64,000 nucleotides of DNA from Deltaproteobacteria bacterium (GCA_021780225.1 JAJXZF010000026.1:62001-126000); one strand, 5' to 3'. Numbered from the stretch's first letter, positions 19,442-32,709 are shown. Numbers and translations: made by a program. The notes: a model not told the origin generated them from the letters alone.

Positions 19442-22400
19442 TCAGGTCTGGAGCTGCGCCCCTTGGCCGCGCATCGGTTCGGCTTTCGGCGCTTCAAGCT
19501 TGCGCAGCACGGTTTCGAGCTCGAAGTTTTCGATCGCGTCGCCAGGCTTGACGTCGTTGAAATTCTCAAGCCCGATACCGCATTCGTAGCCGGCCTGCAC
19601 TTCGCGCACGTCGTCCTTGAAGCGGCGCAGCGAGGAAAGCTTGCCTTCCCATACCACGCGCCCGTCGCGCACCAGGCGGGCGCGCGCGTTGCGCAGCACC
19701 TTGCCGTCGAGCACCATCGAACCCGCGATCGTCAGGCCCTGCACGACGAAGGTCTGGCGCACCTCGGCGCGGCCCAGCGCCTTTTCGCGGAAGGTCGGCG
19801 CGAGCAGGCCCTCGAGCGCTTCGCGCATGTCGTTGATCGCCTCGTAAATGATCGTGTAAAGGCGGATTTCGACGCCTTCCTTTTCGGCCAGTTGCGCGGC
19901 TTTCGGCTCCGGCCGCACATTGAAGCCGATAATGATCGCGCGCGACGCCGAAGCCAGGGTCACGTCGGTCTCGGAAATCGCGCCGACCGACTTGTGCAGA
20001 ATTTCGAGCTTGACCTCGTTGGTCGAAAGCCGCGTGAGCGAATCCGCCAGCGCCTCGACCGAACCGTTGACGTCGCCCTTCAGGATGACGCGCAGCTCTT
20101 TGACTTCGCCGGCCGCCAGCCGCTCGCTCAGATCTTCCAGCGAGATGCGGCTGGTTTTCTGCAGCACGCCCTCGCGCAGCTTGGACGCCCTGAATTCCGC
20201 GACCTGACGCGCCTTGGCTTCTTCTTGCACGGCGGTGAACGCCGTGCCCGGTTCCGGCACGCTGGAGAGGCCGAAGATTTCGACCGGCGTCGACGGGCCG
20301 GCCTCGGCAATCCGCTGCCCCAGATGGTTCTGCATCGCGCGCACCCGGCCGTAGGTCGCGCCGCAGACAAAAGCGTCGCCCTGATGGAGCGTGCCTTCCT
20401 GGATGAGGACGGTCGCGACCGGTCCGCGGCCGCGATCGAGCTGCGATTCGACCACCGTGCCCCGCGCCGTGCGGTTCGGGTTCGCTTTCAGATCCATCAC
20501 GTCCGCCTGCAGCAGAATCATTTCGAGCAGGCGCTCGATACCTTCGCGCGTGCGCGCCGAAACCGGAACGATAATCGTGTCGCCGCCGTAGTCTTCGGGA
20601 ATCAGGCCGCGTTCGGTGAGCTGCTGCTTGACCCGATCGACGTTCGCCTCGGGGCGGTCGATCTTGTTGATTGCGACGATAATCGGCACGCCCGCCGCTT
20701 TGGCGTGATTGAGCGCTTCCACCGTCTGCGGCATCACGCCCTCGTCGGCGGCGACCACCAGAATCACGATGTCGGTGACCTTCGCGCCGCGCGCGCGCAT
20801 CGCCGTGAACGCCTCGTGGCCGGGAGTATCGACGAAACTGATTCTGCGCCCGTTGATCTCGACCGTGTAGGCGCCGATATGCTGTGTGATTCCGCCGAAT
20901 TCGCGCTCGGTCACATTGGTATGCCGGATCGCGTCGAGCAGCGAGGTTTTGCCGTGGTCGACGTGGCCCATCACGGTGACCACCGGCGGACGCGGCAGCG
21001 CTTCGCCCTCGACCGTTTCCTCACTCTCTTCGATCGCCGATTCCACGTCGAACGCGACGTTTTCGACGCTGTAGCCGAAATCGCTGGCGACCAGCGTCGC
21101 GGTGTCGACGTCGAGCACCTGGTTGAGCGTGGACATCACGCCCAAATCCATCAGCTTGCGGATAATCTCCGTCGCCTTCACGCCCATCTGGCGGGCCAGA
21201 TCGGCGACGGTCACGCCCTCGGTAACGCGGACCACGCGCTTGGAGGCCTTGGGCGTCGTAATTTCGGTTTTGCGCTGCTCCTTGCCCGGCAGGGCGCGGC
21301 GTTTCTTGGGCACCCTGAGACCGCGCATCTCGCGTTCGGCCGCGATATCCGGGGCGCCCTTTTTGACTACGCGCTTTTTCTTGATCGTGCGCGCGGCGCC
21401 CGGCTTGGCCGAATCCGGCGGCGGCGGTCCGAAGCCCTCCTGCGGCGGCTGCGCAGCGGCGCCGGGGAAACGCGGAGCCGCCGGACGCGGCGGTCCGCCC
21501 GGACGCGCCGGAGCCGCGGCCGGACGCGGGGTGGGCGCGGGTTTGCGCAGATCGATTTTGCCCAGCACCTTGGGACCGCGCTGGCCGTCGTCCAGGCTCG
21601 GCGCCGCGGCATGCACGGCGCCGGTAAGATTGATCGTCCGGCCGGCTTCGGCGCCTGCGGCCGCCGGCTTCTCGGAACGGCGCAAGCGCGGCGCGCCGAC
21701 GCCGGAGGAAAGGGTGGGAATCGAGGTGTTATCGCGCAGCGGTCCGCCCTGCGGCATTCCGCCCGGACGAATCTGTCCGGCCATGGTCGTCGGACCGGAA
21801 ACTCGCGGCGGTCCCTGACGCGGCGGACGCGCTTCGCCGCCGCGGCCCGGCAGCGGTCTGCGTTGCGGCTGCGGCGCGGACGGCGCCGTGGCGGCCTGCG
21901 GCGATGGAACAGCCGCTTCGGGCTCCGGATGCGCGGCCGGGGCGATCGCTTCGGCCATAGGCGCCGCGGAGACGGGTTCGGGAAGGACCGGTTCGGCGGC
22001 GCCATTGTCGTGCGCCGATTCAACCTGTTCGGCGGCCGGCTCCTCCGCAACTTGCGCGACTATAGCCGATACCGGCTGCTCGGGCTCGACCGCCAACTGC
22101 GGCAATTCAGGTTCCTCAACGATCGGCTGCTCGAAAACCGGCGCGACAAACGGTTCTTCTGCCGTCTCGGGCTCGACTTCGAAATGAAAAGGCTCGCTCG
22201 GCGCGACGGACTCGGCGGCTCCCGCCTCGGGCTCGGTATGGCGGCGGCGGACGACGGTCGCGTTCAGGCGCTTTTCGACGGCGCGGCCGGCGCTGGTCTC
22301 GACGATTTTATCGCGCCGCAGAATTTCCGCGCGATGGGCCTGCTCGTCGAGATCGGCGCGAACCCGCTCGGTTTCTTCCTGCGACAGCAGGCTCGATTCC

Positions 22401-22501
22401 GAATGGGCATGCGGCAGGTTCAGACGGGCGCAACTCGCCATCACGTCTTCGAGCGCAACGCCCCATTCATTGGCCAATGTTTTAATCCGCTTCCGCGCCA
22501 T
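19442..22501 (-). CDS. infB: Translation initiation factor IF-2
   Basis: [43 protein letters not shown] and IF-2 C-terminal domains; N-terminal Pro/Ala-rich linker. Confidence 0.98.
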   Translation of the reverse strand: MARKRIKTLANEWGVALEDVMASCARLNLPHAHSESSLLSQEETERVRADLDEQAHRAEILRRDKIVETSAGRAVEKRLNATVVRRRHTEPEAGAAESVAPSEPFHFEVEPETAEEPFVAPVFEQPIVEEPELPQLAVEPEQPVSAIVAQVAEEPAAEQVESAHDNGAAEPVLPEPVSAAPMAEAIAPAAHPEPEAAVPSPQAATAPSAPQPQRRPLPGRGGEARPPRQGPPRVSGPTTMAGQIRPGGMPQGGPLRDNTSIPTLSSGVGAPRLRRSEKPAAAGAEAGRTINLTGAVHAAAPSLDDGQRGPKVLGKIDLRKPAPTPRPAAAPARPGGPPRPAAPRFPGAAAQPPQEGFGPPPPDSAKPGAARTIKKKRVVKKGAPDIAAEREMRGLRVPKKRRALPGKEQRKTEITTPKASKRVVRVTEGVTVADLARQMGVKATEIIRKLMDLGVMSTLNQVLDVDTATLVASDFGYSVENVAFDVESAIEESEETVEGEALPRPPVVTVMGHVDHGKTSLLDAIRHTNVTEREFGGITQHIGAYTVEINGRRISFVDTPGHEAFTAMRARGAKVTDIVILVVAADEGVMPQTVEALNHAKAAGVPIIVAINKIDRPEANVDRVKQQLTERGLIPEDYGGDTIIVPVSARTREGIERLLEMILLQADVMDLKANPNRTARGTVVESQLDRGRGPVATVLIQEGTLHQGDAFVCGATYGRVRAMQNHLGQRIAEAGPSTPVEIFGLSSVPEPGTAFTAVQEEAKARQVAEFRASKLREGVLQKTSRISLEDLSERLAAGEVKELRVILKGDVNGSVEALADSLTRLSTNEVKLEILHKSVGAISETDVTLASASRAIIIGFNVRPEPKAAQLAEKEGVEIRLYTIIYEAINDMREALEGLLAPTFREKALGRAEVRQTFVVQGLTIAGSMVLDGKVLRNARARLVRDGRVVWEGKLSSLRRFKDDVREVQAGYECGIGLENFNDVKPGDAIENFELETVLRKLEAPKAEPMRGQGAQLQT

Positions 22502-22511
22502 CTTATCTATT

Positions 22512-22808
22512 TTATTCCAACTGCGTGCGGCTGACCAGCAACGTTCGTATTGATGCGGTCAGTGCGATTCGCTCCGCGCGGCCGATGCGCCGCCTGAGCG
22601 ACCGGAATTCACGTTCTTTGCCTTTCGCGAACTTCTCAAGACATTCGTCCCGCCGATGCAAATACCCGCCCCGTCCCGGAGCGCGGCGGGCGCCGTCGTC
22701 GATACGCACGCCGCGGCCGTCGCCCACGATGCGCGCCATCGCGTCCTGCGCGTCGCGCCCCATGCAACCAAGGCAGGTGCGCGTCGGCTTATGACTTGAC
22801 AGCGGCAT
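22512..22808 (-). CDS. ylxR: YlxR (DUF448) family protein
   Basis: [20 protein letters not shown]...[19 protein letters not shown]; between nusA and infB. Confidence 0.9.
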   Translation of the reverse strand: MPLSSHKPTRTCLGCMGRDAQDAMARIVGDGRGVRIDDGARRAPGRGGYLHRRDECLEKFAKGKEREFRSLRRRIGRAERIALTASIRTLLVSRTQLE

Positions 22809-24186
22809 CCGACGCTTCAACCGCTTCCGCTCCGGCTGCGGCGGCCTCTTCGATCGTTTCATCCTCGGCTTCGGCCCCCGCGGCCGCGCCGGCTGCGCTT
22901 TCGAGCGCCGCCGCTTCGGCGGCCTGCGCCCGTTCCTCTTCAAGGCGGCGCTTGGTCGCGACCCATTCGCGCGCCGCATGAATCAACTGTTTCGCGCGCT
23001 CGGGGCTGATGCCCTCGACCTCGAACGTCTCCTCGTTGGCGTCGGCCAACTGCTCGGCGGTGCGGAATCCCCACTGGAAGAGCAGTTCGGCGTTGATGTC
23101 GCCGATGCCCGGAATGGCGTTGAGCGAGGCGCGCGCGGCGCGGGCCTCTTCCTCCGCTTCCGAGTCGCTGCGCACGTCGAGCTTCCATCCGGAGAGCCGA
23201 TGCGCGAGCCGGACGTTCTGGCCGCGCTTGCCGATCGCCAGCGAAAGCTGATCGTCCGGCACGATCACCTCCATCGCGTGCTCGTCCTCGTCGATGATCA
23301 CCTTCGACACCTTGGCCGGCGCGAGCGCACGGCAGACCAACTCAGCCTGATCGTCGGTCCACGGCACGATATCGATTTTTTCGCCGCGCAACTCCTGCAC
23401 CACCGATTGCACGCGCGTGCCCTTCATCCCAACGCACGCGCCAACCGGATCGACGTCGCTGTCCTTGGAATAGACGGCGACCTTGGCGCGGCCGCCCGGC
23501 TCGCGCGCGGACTGCCGAATCTCTACGATACCCTCGTAAATTTCCGGCACTTCCTGCTCGAACAATTTCATCAGGAACAGGTTCGAGGTGCGCGACAGAA
23601 CGATCGAAAGCCCTTTTTCGGAAAGATCGACGTCGAGAATCAGTGCGCGGATGCGGTCGCCCTGACGGTAACGCTCGTGCGGAATCTGCTCTTTTTCCGG
23701 CAGAATCGCCTCGGTGCGGCCGAGATTGACGATCATGTTCTTGCGCTCGAAGCGCTGTACGATGCCCGAAACGATTTCGCCCTTGCGATCCTTGAACTCG
23801 TTGTAAATCTGTTTGCGCTCGGCGTCGCGGATATGCTGGATGAGGTTCTGCTTGGCGGCCTGCGCGGCGATGCGGCCCATCGTCGCGGTGTCAAGCTTGA
23901 TCAGAATTTCGTCGCCGGACTGGGCTTCGGGATCGTATTTGGAGCGCGCTTCGCCGACCAGCACCTCGGCGGCCGGATTCGTAATCGAATCGACCACGGT
24001 CTTGATTTCGAACAGCTCGATTTCGCCCACGTCGGAGTTGAAGCGCGACTCGATATTGCAGTCGGCGCCGAACGTGCGCCGAGCCGCCGAATGCATCATC
24101 TCCTCGACCGCGTTAATCACGATCGATTTGTCGATTCCCTTTTCCTTGGAAACCGATTCGATAACCCGGTTCAGATCGCCCGCCAT
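22789..24186 (-). CDS. nusA: Transcription termination/antitermination factor NusA
   Basis: SRTSNLFLMKLFEQEVPEIYEGIVEIRQSAREPGGRAKVAVYSKDSDVDPVGACVGMKGTRVQSVVQEL. Confidence 0.97.
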   Translation of the reverse strand: MAGDLNRVIESVSKEKGIDKSIVINAVEEMMHSAARRTFGADCNIESRFNSDVGEIELFEIKTVVDSITNPAAEVLVGEARSKYDPEAQSGDEILIKLDTATMGRIAAQAAKQNLIQHIRDAERKQIYNEFKDRKGEIVSGIVQRFERKNMIVNLGRTEAILPEKEQIPHERYRQGDRIRALILDVDLSEKGLSIVLSRTSNLFLMKLFEQEVPEIYEGIVEIRQSAREPGGRAKVAVYSKDSDVDPVGACVGMKGTRVQSVVQELRGEKIDIVPWTDDQAELVCRALAPAKVSKVIIDEDEHAMEVIVPDDQLSLAIGKRGQNVRLAHRLSGWKLDVRSDSEAEEEARAARASLNAIPGIGDINAELLFQWGFRTAEQLADANEETFEVEGISPERAKQLIHAAREWVATKRRLEEERAQAAEAAALESAAGAAAGAEAEDETIEEAAAAGAEAVEASDAAVKS

Positions 24187-24261
24187 ACCGCCTCCCGCGG
24201 CCGCAATGCGCCCGAGACCGCGAGCGCAGGATCGCGCGCGTCTCGTGCGAGATGCGTCCGT

Positions 24262-24741
24262 TCAGTCGAATTTGTGCTCGTAGTTCGCTCCCCGGATCTC
24301 GCCGTATTCAAATTGTCGCGCGCGGTGAGTCTCCTCGTCCTTGAGTTCGATGCCCGCCGGGCCGATTTCGGTCAGCTCGCCATAGAAAACCTTGCGGCCG
24401 TCGCGCGCCGCGTGCGTGCGCACCTTGATCCGGCGTCCGCGATGCGCCGCGAAATGCTCGACCTTGGTCAGCGGCCGGTTGATGCCCGGCGAGGCCACTT
24501 CGAGCAGGTAGCGGCCCTCGATCGGGTCGTAAACGTCCAGCAGGTCGCCGAGGATCGGACTCAGCTTCTCGAGATCGCTCAACGCGATACCGCCTTCGGG
24601 CCGGTCAACCAGCAGGCGCAGCAGAGAATTGCGCGAGCCCTTGCGGTACTCGACGCTCACGAGCTCGTAGCCCTGTTTCTCTATATGCGGCTCCAGCAAT
24701 TCAACGACCTTTTTCGCCACCGGATTCAGTTGCAGCACCAT
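24262..24741 (-). CDS. rimP: Ribosome maturation factor RimP
   Basis: LEPHIEKQGYELVSVEYRKGSRNSLLRLLVDRPEGGIALSDLEKLSPILGDLLDVYDPIEGRYLLEVASPGINRPL. Confidence 0.93.
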   Translation of the reverse strand: MVLQLNPVAKKVVELLEPHIEKQGYELVSVEYRKGSRNSLLRLLVDRPEGGIALSDLEKLSPILGDLLDVYDPIEGRYLLEVASPGINRPLTKVEHFAAHRGRRIKVRTHAARDGRKVFYGELTEIGPAGIELKDEETHRARQFEYGEIRGANYEHKFD

Positions 24742-25130
24742 CACCGGCCGTTTCCCCAACGGTTCGCCCGCAGGACCGAGTCGAAGAGATGCAATGTTCC
24801 CGGGAACAAGCGGCGAACCAACAAAAAAGTGGGCCTCAGCCCACGCCGGTAATCTAACACCTCTCGCCCGCGCGGACAAGGCGTCGCAGGATTGGGCAAA
24901 TGTCGGTCCGAATTAGTTGCACACCTTTAGGCGATGGCCTAAATTTGGAAGCACAATGGCGCGCCAAGCGAAAGATTTGTGGTCAGCGTTGGCTGATTGC
25001 ATCAACATTTGGCCCACCGAAGAGAGCTGGAAGACAAAGAAAGGCTCCTTGGCGGATGACTGGCGCAGAGTCGGTCAGGACATCTCGCAAGCGCGGAAGA
25101 AAACTCGTCTCCGGCGCGACGATCTCTCTC

Positions 25131-25697
25131 ATGAAAATTCCTCCCGACGAAGCAGAGCCATCATCTCAAGAACCAACCTCGAATCCTCCAATAGCAGCAG
25201 GTGACAACGAAACTACGGATGATCGCAAGCCGATAGACGCTGAAGCGGAGCGTCCGCCCGGTAGAATCATCGCGGTTATTCGGCAGGAAGTTCGCCGAGA
25301 GTTACGGTTTTTCTCAGGCCCCTTGCCGCCTCCTGACGTTCTTCGCGAGTACAACGAAATCGTCCCAGGCAGCGCGGAACGAATCTTACAGATGGCGGAA
25401 AGGGAACAATCTCATCGCCATGGCGCGGAGACTCGCGACGGTGAGGGCGGCTTAACGCTTGCAAAGCGGGGACAACTCGTTGGGGCCGTTCTCGCTTTCA
25501 TGGCTACGACTGGAGGAATGGCGCTGCTAGCGCTGGGAAGAAATATCTCTGGATTTGCTATTATCGCTTCGACCGTCGCTATCTTTGGCGCCGCATTCAT
25601 CTACGACCGATGGCGACCGTCTTCATCAGAGAGGCTCGAACTCTCCACTGAAAAAAGCGCAGAACCCGGTTCTGACCTTCCGACTACTCCCCACTAG
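25131..25697 (+). CDS. DUF2335-like membrane protein
   Basis: FFSGPLPPPDVLREYNEIVPGSAERILQMAEREQSHRH followed by two TM segments; ATG at 25131. Confidence 0.7.
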   Translation: MKIPPDEAEPSSQEPTSNPPIAAGDNETTDDRKPIDAEAERPPGRIIAVIRQEVRRELRFFSGPLPPPDVLREYNEIVPGSAERILQMAEREQSHRHGAETRDGEGGLTLAKRGQLVGAVLAFMATTGGMALLALGRNISGFAIIASTVAIFGAAFIYDRWRPSSSERLELSTEKSAEPGSDLPTTPH

Positions 25698-25762
25698 CCA
25701 TCTGATTCAACATCAAATTAGGGCACTGCCCAGCAGCGCGGACCGTGCGAGTCGCGGCGCTG

Positions 25763-27037
25763 TCAACTATAGCGGAGCCAGCGGAGAATTTCCGAAAGCG
25801 CCGGCTTCTTGCCATACATCAGGATTCCAACCCGATAGACCCGCGACGAAAACGCGACCATCGCGAAAACCGACAGCGCCAGAATCGCGACGCCAAGCCC
25901 CTCCTGCCATCCGGAGGCGCCGCCCGCCGCCACCCGCATGCTCATCACGGTGGGCGTGAACGGCGGAATCATCGAGAGCGTTTCGGCCAGCCGGGAGCCT
26001 GGATGATCGGCAAGATAAAAAACGAAGACGCCGGAGAGCACCAGCGGCAGCGTAATCAGGAAATTCCACTGCTGCGCCTCGTCAACCGAGTTGAAGGCCG
26101 CGCCAACCGCGGCGTAAACCGCGCCGTAGAGCAAAAAGCCGAGAATGAAGAACGCGCAATATAGCCCGACGCTCGCCGCATTGAGCCCATCCGCCGGCAT
26201 CATCGCGTGAAGCGAACTGTGCGTCAGCCAGGCGGCCGGCGCCAGGATCGCCGCGCCCATCGCCGCCCAAATCGCAAGCTGGGTCACAGCGAGCGCGCCG
26301 ATGCCGAGAATCTTGCCCGCCATCAGTTGGCGCGGCGTCGCCGCGCACAGCAGCACCTCCATCACGCGCGACGCCTTGTCGTCGAGCACTGACCGCATCA
26401 CCATCAGGCCGTACGACAGCAGCGTGATTTCGAGCATAAACACCACGGCGATTCCGACGATATATCCCGACGACGATTCAACGCGGCCCGGGGCCGGCGC
26501 GCCAAGCGCGATCGTGTCCAGATCGACTGGCGCAAGGGCGCGGTTGATTTCATCGTTTTCGAGACCGCGGCGCGCCAGCCGCGCGCGCGTGACGGCCCAT
26601 CCGATCGCGCTCTGCAGGTAGTCGCGCTCGAAAAACTCCGCCGCGCCGCGCGAAATGAAATCGACCCGGCCGGTGCGGATCGCGGCGTCGTCGATCCAAA
26701 TCACGCCGTCAATCAGCCCCGCGCGCGCCCGCGCCTCGAGCCGCGCCTTCTCGCCGGCGGTCGTCACCGGATCGATCGTCACCAGATAATGGCCCACGCC
26801 GCCCTTGCCCTCGAGTTGCGCGCGCAGCTCGCCGGCCAGCGCCGGATCCGCGCAGGCGATCGTGAGATGGCGGCGCTCGATTAGATTGGGCGTGGCCAAG
26901 AGCGGCGGAATAATGGTTATCACGATGAAAAATATCGGCGTGATCAGCGTGCTCAGGATGAACGAGAGCGAGCGCGCCCGCTGCACATACTCGCGCCATA
27001 GAATCAGGCCGGTCGCGCGCAAACTCTCAGCCGCCAT
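25763..27037 (-). CDS. ABC-2 type transporter permease (NatB-like)
   Basis: ILWREYVQRARSLSFILSTLITPIFFIVITIIPPLLA and multiple TM; paired with an ATPase gene. Confidence 0.88.
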   Translation of the reverse strand: MAAESLRATGLILWREYVQRARSLSFILSTLITPIFFIVITIIPPLLATPNLIERRHLTIACADPALAGELRAQLEGKGGVGHYLVTIDPVTTAGEKARLEARARAGLIDGVIWIDDAAIRTGRVDFISRGAAEFFERDYLQSAIGWAVTRARLARRGLENDEINRALAPVDLDTIALGAPAPGRVESSSGYIVGIAVVFMLEITLLSYGLMVMRSVLDDKASRVMEVLLCAATPRQLMAGKILGIGALAVTQLAIWAAMGAAILAPAAWLTHSSLHAMMPADGLNAASVGLYCAFFILGFLLYGAVYAAVGAAFNSVDEAQQWNFLITLPLVLSGVFVFYLADHPGSRLAETLSMIPPFTPTVMSMRVAAGGASGWQEGLGVAILALSVFAMVAFSSRVYRVGILMYGKKPALSEILRWLRYS

Positions 27038-27935
27038 CGCCGGCCCCTCCGACCGACGCGATAAAGATCTCCTCCAGCGAGGGTTCGATCGCCTCGAAGC
27101 GCGTGACGCGGCCCGACGCCATCGCGCGTTTGAGCAGATCCTGCGGATCGGTTCCCGGCCTGAGCCGCACTTCGAGATGGCCGTCGCGCCGGACGCAATC
27201 CGCGACCAACGCGCCGTCGGCAAGAAAATTGGCTTCGCCGTCGAACCCCAAAGCCACCCAATTTTCTGAAAAGCGCGCCCGAATTTCGCGCAAACCGCCC
27301 GCCAGCACCGCGCGGCCGCGATCGATCAGGCAGATTGAATCGCACAGCCGTTCCACCTGATCCATCCGATGCGTCGAGAGCAGAATCGTCGCGCCGTCGC
27401 GGCGCAACTCCGCAAGCACGTCGATCAGGACTGACGCGTTCAGCGGATCGAGTCCCGAAAACGGTTCGTCAAGAATCAGCAGGCGCGGGCGATGCATCAC
27501 GGCGGCGATAAATTGCGCCTTTTGCTGCATCCCTTTGGAAAGTTCCTCGACCGGCCGCCGGAACCATTCGTCCAATTCCAGCCTGCCGCACCATCGCAGC
27601 GCGGCTTCGTCCGCATCGCGCCGCGCAAGTCCGTTCAGCCGCGCGAGATATCGCAGATGCTCATCGAGGCGGACTTTGCGATAGAGGCCGCGCTCTTCGG
27701 GAATATAGCCGACCGCGCGCAGATGGCGCCGGGCGAAGGGTTCGCCGAAAAGCCGCACCGCGCCGCGGTCCGGAGCGATGATTCCGACCATCATGCGGAT
27801 CGCCGTCGTCTTGCCGGCGCCGTTGGGGCCGAGCAGGCCGAAGATCGCGCCCTCCCCAATCGCGAGAGAAACCTCATCGACGGCGATATGGCCGTCGTAG
27901 GCTTTGCTCGCGCGATCGAGCTCCAGAATATTCAT
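27027..27935 (-). CDS. ABC transporter ATP-binding protein
   Basis: FGLLGPNGAGKTTAIRMMVG (Walker A), ELSKGMQQKAQFIAA, LLILDEPFSGLDP. Confidence 0.95.
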   Translation of the reverse strand: MNILELDRASKAYDGHIAVDEVSLAIGEGAIFGLLGPNGAGKTTAIRMMVGIIAPDRGAVRLFGEPFARRHLRAVGYIPEERGLYRKVRLDEHLRYLARLNGLARRDADEAALRWCGRLELDEWFRRPVEELSKGMQQKAQFIAAVMHRPRLLILDEPFSGLDPLNASVLIDVLAELRRDGATILLSTHRMDQVERLCDSICLIDRGRAVLAGGLREIRARFSENWVALGFDGEANFLADGALVADCVRRDGHLEVRLRPGTDPQDLLKRAMASGRVTRFEAIEPSLEEIFIASVGGAGDGG

Positions 27936-28015
27936 TGCGGTGATTATAAGCGGATAGCGGCGCGCAGCGCGACGCGGATTTTCGGGGCAAGTCCGTTGCC
28001 GACAAGCTGTGGGAT

Positions 28016-28223
28016 CCAGTGTGGCGTCCCGCAAATAAGTTTGTACTCCGCGTCGATCTTGCGCTCCGCTTGGATGCCCGGATCAAGTCCGGGCATGACC
28101 AGCTCTGTGCGTCATTGCCGGGCCCAGACCCGGCAATCCACCTCTTGTCGCCCCGCAGTGGGCGACCTGCGCGCCGAGCTGATCGGGCATCAGATGGAAG
28201 TTATTTGCGGGACGCCGCACTAG
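28016..28223 (-). repeat. 208-bp MITE-like repeat, copy 1
   Basis: Imperfect TIR (c/t)CAG/CTAGTG(T/C)GGCGTCCCGCAAATAA at both ends and two internal palindromes; matches 39775..39982 and rc of 63107..63314. Confidence 0.92.
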
Positions 28224-29224
28224 CGGAAATGCGGAATGATTTCAGAGGCGCAGGCGGCGATAAAATCCCGCCCCGGCAAATTCGGTTGCAACACCACGTG
28301 ATTCGCCCACGGCGCCGCGGCGAGCAGCCGATCGAGCTGGCCGCGCACTTCCCGCGCGGAACCCATCAGGCAGAACCGCCGTGAAAGGTCGTCGGGAATT
28401 TCCGCGACCGCCGCGGCGGCCAGCTTCATATCCGCCGCATGATGAAAATCCGGGCGGACGGTTTTCAAGATTTCTTCGATCGGCGCGCACGGCCATGCCA
28501 CGCCGAGCAGGCGCCAGAGCCGCGGATTGACTTCGTAATAGCCCGCCGCCATCACCCGTCCGCGCGCCCGCGCCAAATCCGCATCGTCGGCGATCACCGT
28601 ATGAAAATGCAGCGCGACGAACAGCGCCGCCGGATCGCGGCCGGCCTCGCGCGCGCCGGCGCATAACTCGCCGTATGCCCATTTTACCAGCGCCGGATCG
28701 GCGCCGACCCGCATCACCACGCCGTCGGCCTCGCGCCCGGCCATCCGGAGCGTCTTCGGACCGCCGCAGGCGACGATCACCGGCACGGCGCGCGGCTGGT
28801 CGAGCCGCGACGGCGCCGTCCATCCCAGTTCGGCGCCTTCGCCCGCAAGCAAAGTCCGGATTGTGCGGACCGACCGCGTCATCTCGGCGAGCCGCGCCGG
28901 ACGCAGGCCGGCCTGCCATACGGCGGTGTCGCCCTGCGCAATTCCGAGCAAAACCCGGCCCGGCGCGCGCACGTCAACCGCCGCGATACTGGCGGCGATC
29001 ACGCTCGGATGGCGCGTGACGGGATTGACGATCAGCGTGCCGGCCCGCACCCGCCCGGTGGCGGCAAGCGCGGTCGTGAGATTGAGAAAAACGTCGCCGG
29101 CGTGGAGTTGGCTGTCGGGGAACCAGAGCACGCCGAAACCGGCCCGCTCAGCGGCGCGCGCCGAGTCGGCCAAGCGCGCCGGATCGAGAAAGTTGAACCG
29201 GTTCGTTCCGAAAGTGATCGCCAT
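28220..29224 (-). CDS. LLM-class flavin-dependent oxidoreductase
   Basis: MAITFGTNRFNFLDPARLADSARAAERAGFGVLWFPDSQLHAGDVFLNLTTALAATGRVRAGTLIVNPVTRHPSVIAASIAAVD. Confidence 0.92.
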   Translation of the reverse strand: MAITFGTNRFNFLDPARLADSARAAERAGFGVLWFPDSQLHAGDVFLNLTTALAATGRVRAGTLIVNPVTRHPSVIAASIAAVDVRAPGRVLLGIAQGDTAVWQAGLRPARLAEMTRSVRTIRTLLAGEGAELGWTAPSRLDQPRAVPVIVACGGPKTLRMAGREADGVVMRVGADPALVKWAYGELCAGAREAGRDPAALFVALHFHTVIADDADLARARGRVMAAGYYEVNPRLWRLLGVAWPCAPIEEILKTVRPDFHHAADMKLAAAAVAEIPDDLSRRFCLMGSAREVRGQLDRLLAAAPWANHVVLQPNLPGRDFIAACASEIIPHFR

Positions 29225-29260
29225 CGGCGGCCGCGGTCGCGAAGCGCTCGAAGCGCGCGC

Positions 29261-31222
<1,962 letters not shown>

Positions 31223-31227
31223 CGGAA

Positions 31228-32676
31228 TTAAACCCTCCCGCGCGCTTCGCGCTTTTTGAGACTCAGGTAGAGCGACGCGGCGTCGCCGACCTCGCGGCGG
31301 TTCGATTGGATCTCGCGCAACCGGCCCAGCAGGCCGGACTCGGCGCTGGGCAAAAACTCCGCCGCCAGTTCCAGCGCGCGCGCCGCCCAGCGCAACGCGA
31401 CGCGTCCTTCCGGCCCGCCGAAATCGTCGAAGAACCACGCGCAACTGGTGAGCGACGCATGCGCCGCCCGCTGCATCTCGGCCAGCCGCGCGAATCGTTC
31501 GCGGCGATCCTCGCCGGCTATCCGATGGCGCTCGAAATAGGCCTCGTGCACGGCGGGATTCGGATCGATCAGCAGGCGAATCGCGCCCGGCAGCGCCGCC
31601 GCCGGATCGGGCGCGCACTCGGGCGCGAAGCGATCGTAAACGAAATCGGCGTGGTTTTTCACGAGCTCCATCGCCTGCCGGAAGGGCGCGCGCCAATGCT
31701 GGCTGGTATGGCCCTCCAGGCGGCATCCGCATTCCGCGCGCCAGCGCTCGACGCCGTGGGCGCAACTCCATGCCGACGCGCCGCCGATTGCTAAGTCGCC
31801 GCGCGCGCCATGGCTCGCGAGGTAGGCGGCGCAGTTCGTCAGGGTCAGGCCGTCGCGCCGTTCGAGCAAATCGAACGCGCGCGCGAGTTCGGCGGCGCCG
31901 GTCTTCTTGTGATGGCCGAAGGTTTCGCCGTCGGTCGCGATCATCAGCGCGGCGCCGGGCGGAATTCCCTCCGCCGCGCGCGCGATATGATCCGCCAGAC
32001 GCGCGCCGTCCGCCAGCGCGTCGCCGAACGAAACTTCGCGCGACAACTCGCGGTCGAAGCGGAACACCGCCACGCCGCGGCCGCCGTCCCGCCAGATAAA
32101 CGGACCCGCCTCGCGCTCCGCGGCGCCATCGAAGCGGCCCTGCTCCGGCGCCAGAATCGTGTAGGCGATCCGCGCTTCGGCAAGCGCCGCGAGCGTCGGC
32201 TCATCGACGCCGCATTCCGGCAGCCACATCCCTTCCGGGCGCCTTCCGAACCGGTAGGCGAAATCCTCGATTCCCCACGCGATCTGCACGGCTTTGTCGC
32301 GATCGCTGAGCAGCGGCAGAATCGAATGGTTGTAGGCCTGCGCGATCGCCGGCCCATGTCCGCCGTGGCGCGCCGCGCCCGCCTCGTCGCCCCGGCGAAT
32401 CGCGCGCCACGCGGCCCGGCCATGGCGCTCCAGCCACGACGCCAGCGTCGGGCCGAAATTGAAATTGAGCGCTTCGTAGTTGTTGCGGATGCGAACCACC
32501 CGCCCCTCCATCGTATGGGCGTGGGCGTTGGCGTTGTAACACTCGCTCAGAATCCGCTCGTTCCAGTTCGGAAACGGCGCCGCGCCGTGCTCGGGCGCGA
32601 TCAATCCGGTCCACGGACTTTCGCGCGGCGGCTGGTAGAAATGGCCGTGAATTATTATATGCCGCGGTTCGCTCAT
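31228..32676 (-). CDS. Glycoside hydrolase family 57-like protein (DUF3536-like)
   Basis: [19 protein letters not shown]...[20 protein letters not shown]...[13 protein letters not shown]...DGETFGHHK. Confidence 0.85.
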   Translation of the reverse strand: MSEPRHIIIHGHFYQPPRESPWTGLIAPEHGAAPFPNWNERILSECYNANAHAHTMEGRVVRIRNNYEALNFNFGPTLASWLERHGRAAWRAIRRGDEAGAARHGGHGPAIAQAYNHSILPLLSDRDKAVQIAWGIEDFAYRFGRRPEGMWLPECGVDEPTLAALAEARIAYTILAPEQGRFDGAAEREAGPFIWRDGGRGVAVFRFDRELSREVSFGDALADGARLADHIARAAEGIPPGAALMIATDGETFGHHKKTGAAELARAFDLLERRDGLTLTNCAAYLASHGARGDLAIGGASAWSCAHGVERWRAECGCRLEGHTSQHWRAPFRQAMELVKNHADFVYDRFAPECAPDPAAALPGAIRLLIDPNPAVHEAYFERHRIAGEDRRERFARLAEMQRAAHASLTSCAWFFDDFGGPEGRVALRWAARALELAAEFLPSAESGLLGRLREIQSNRREVGDAASLYLSLKKREARGRV

Positions 32677-32709
32677 CGGGCGCGCGCAGTTGGCTTCAGC
32701 GGACGACGC

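Noticed and set aside
19463-22534. 1023-aa plus-strand ORF antisense to infB
   Set aside because: Shadow ORF produced by high GC codon structure; composition (Arg/His/Gly-rich) and lack of domains argue against coding, and infB on the minus strand is unambiguous.
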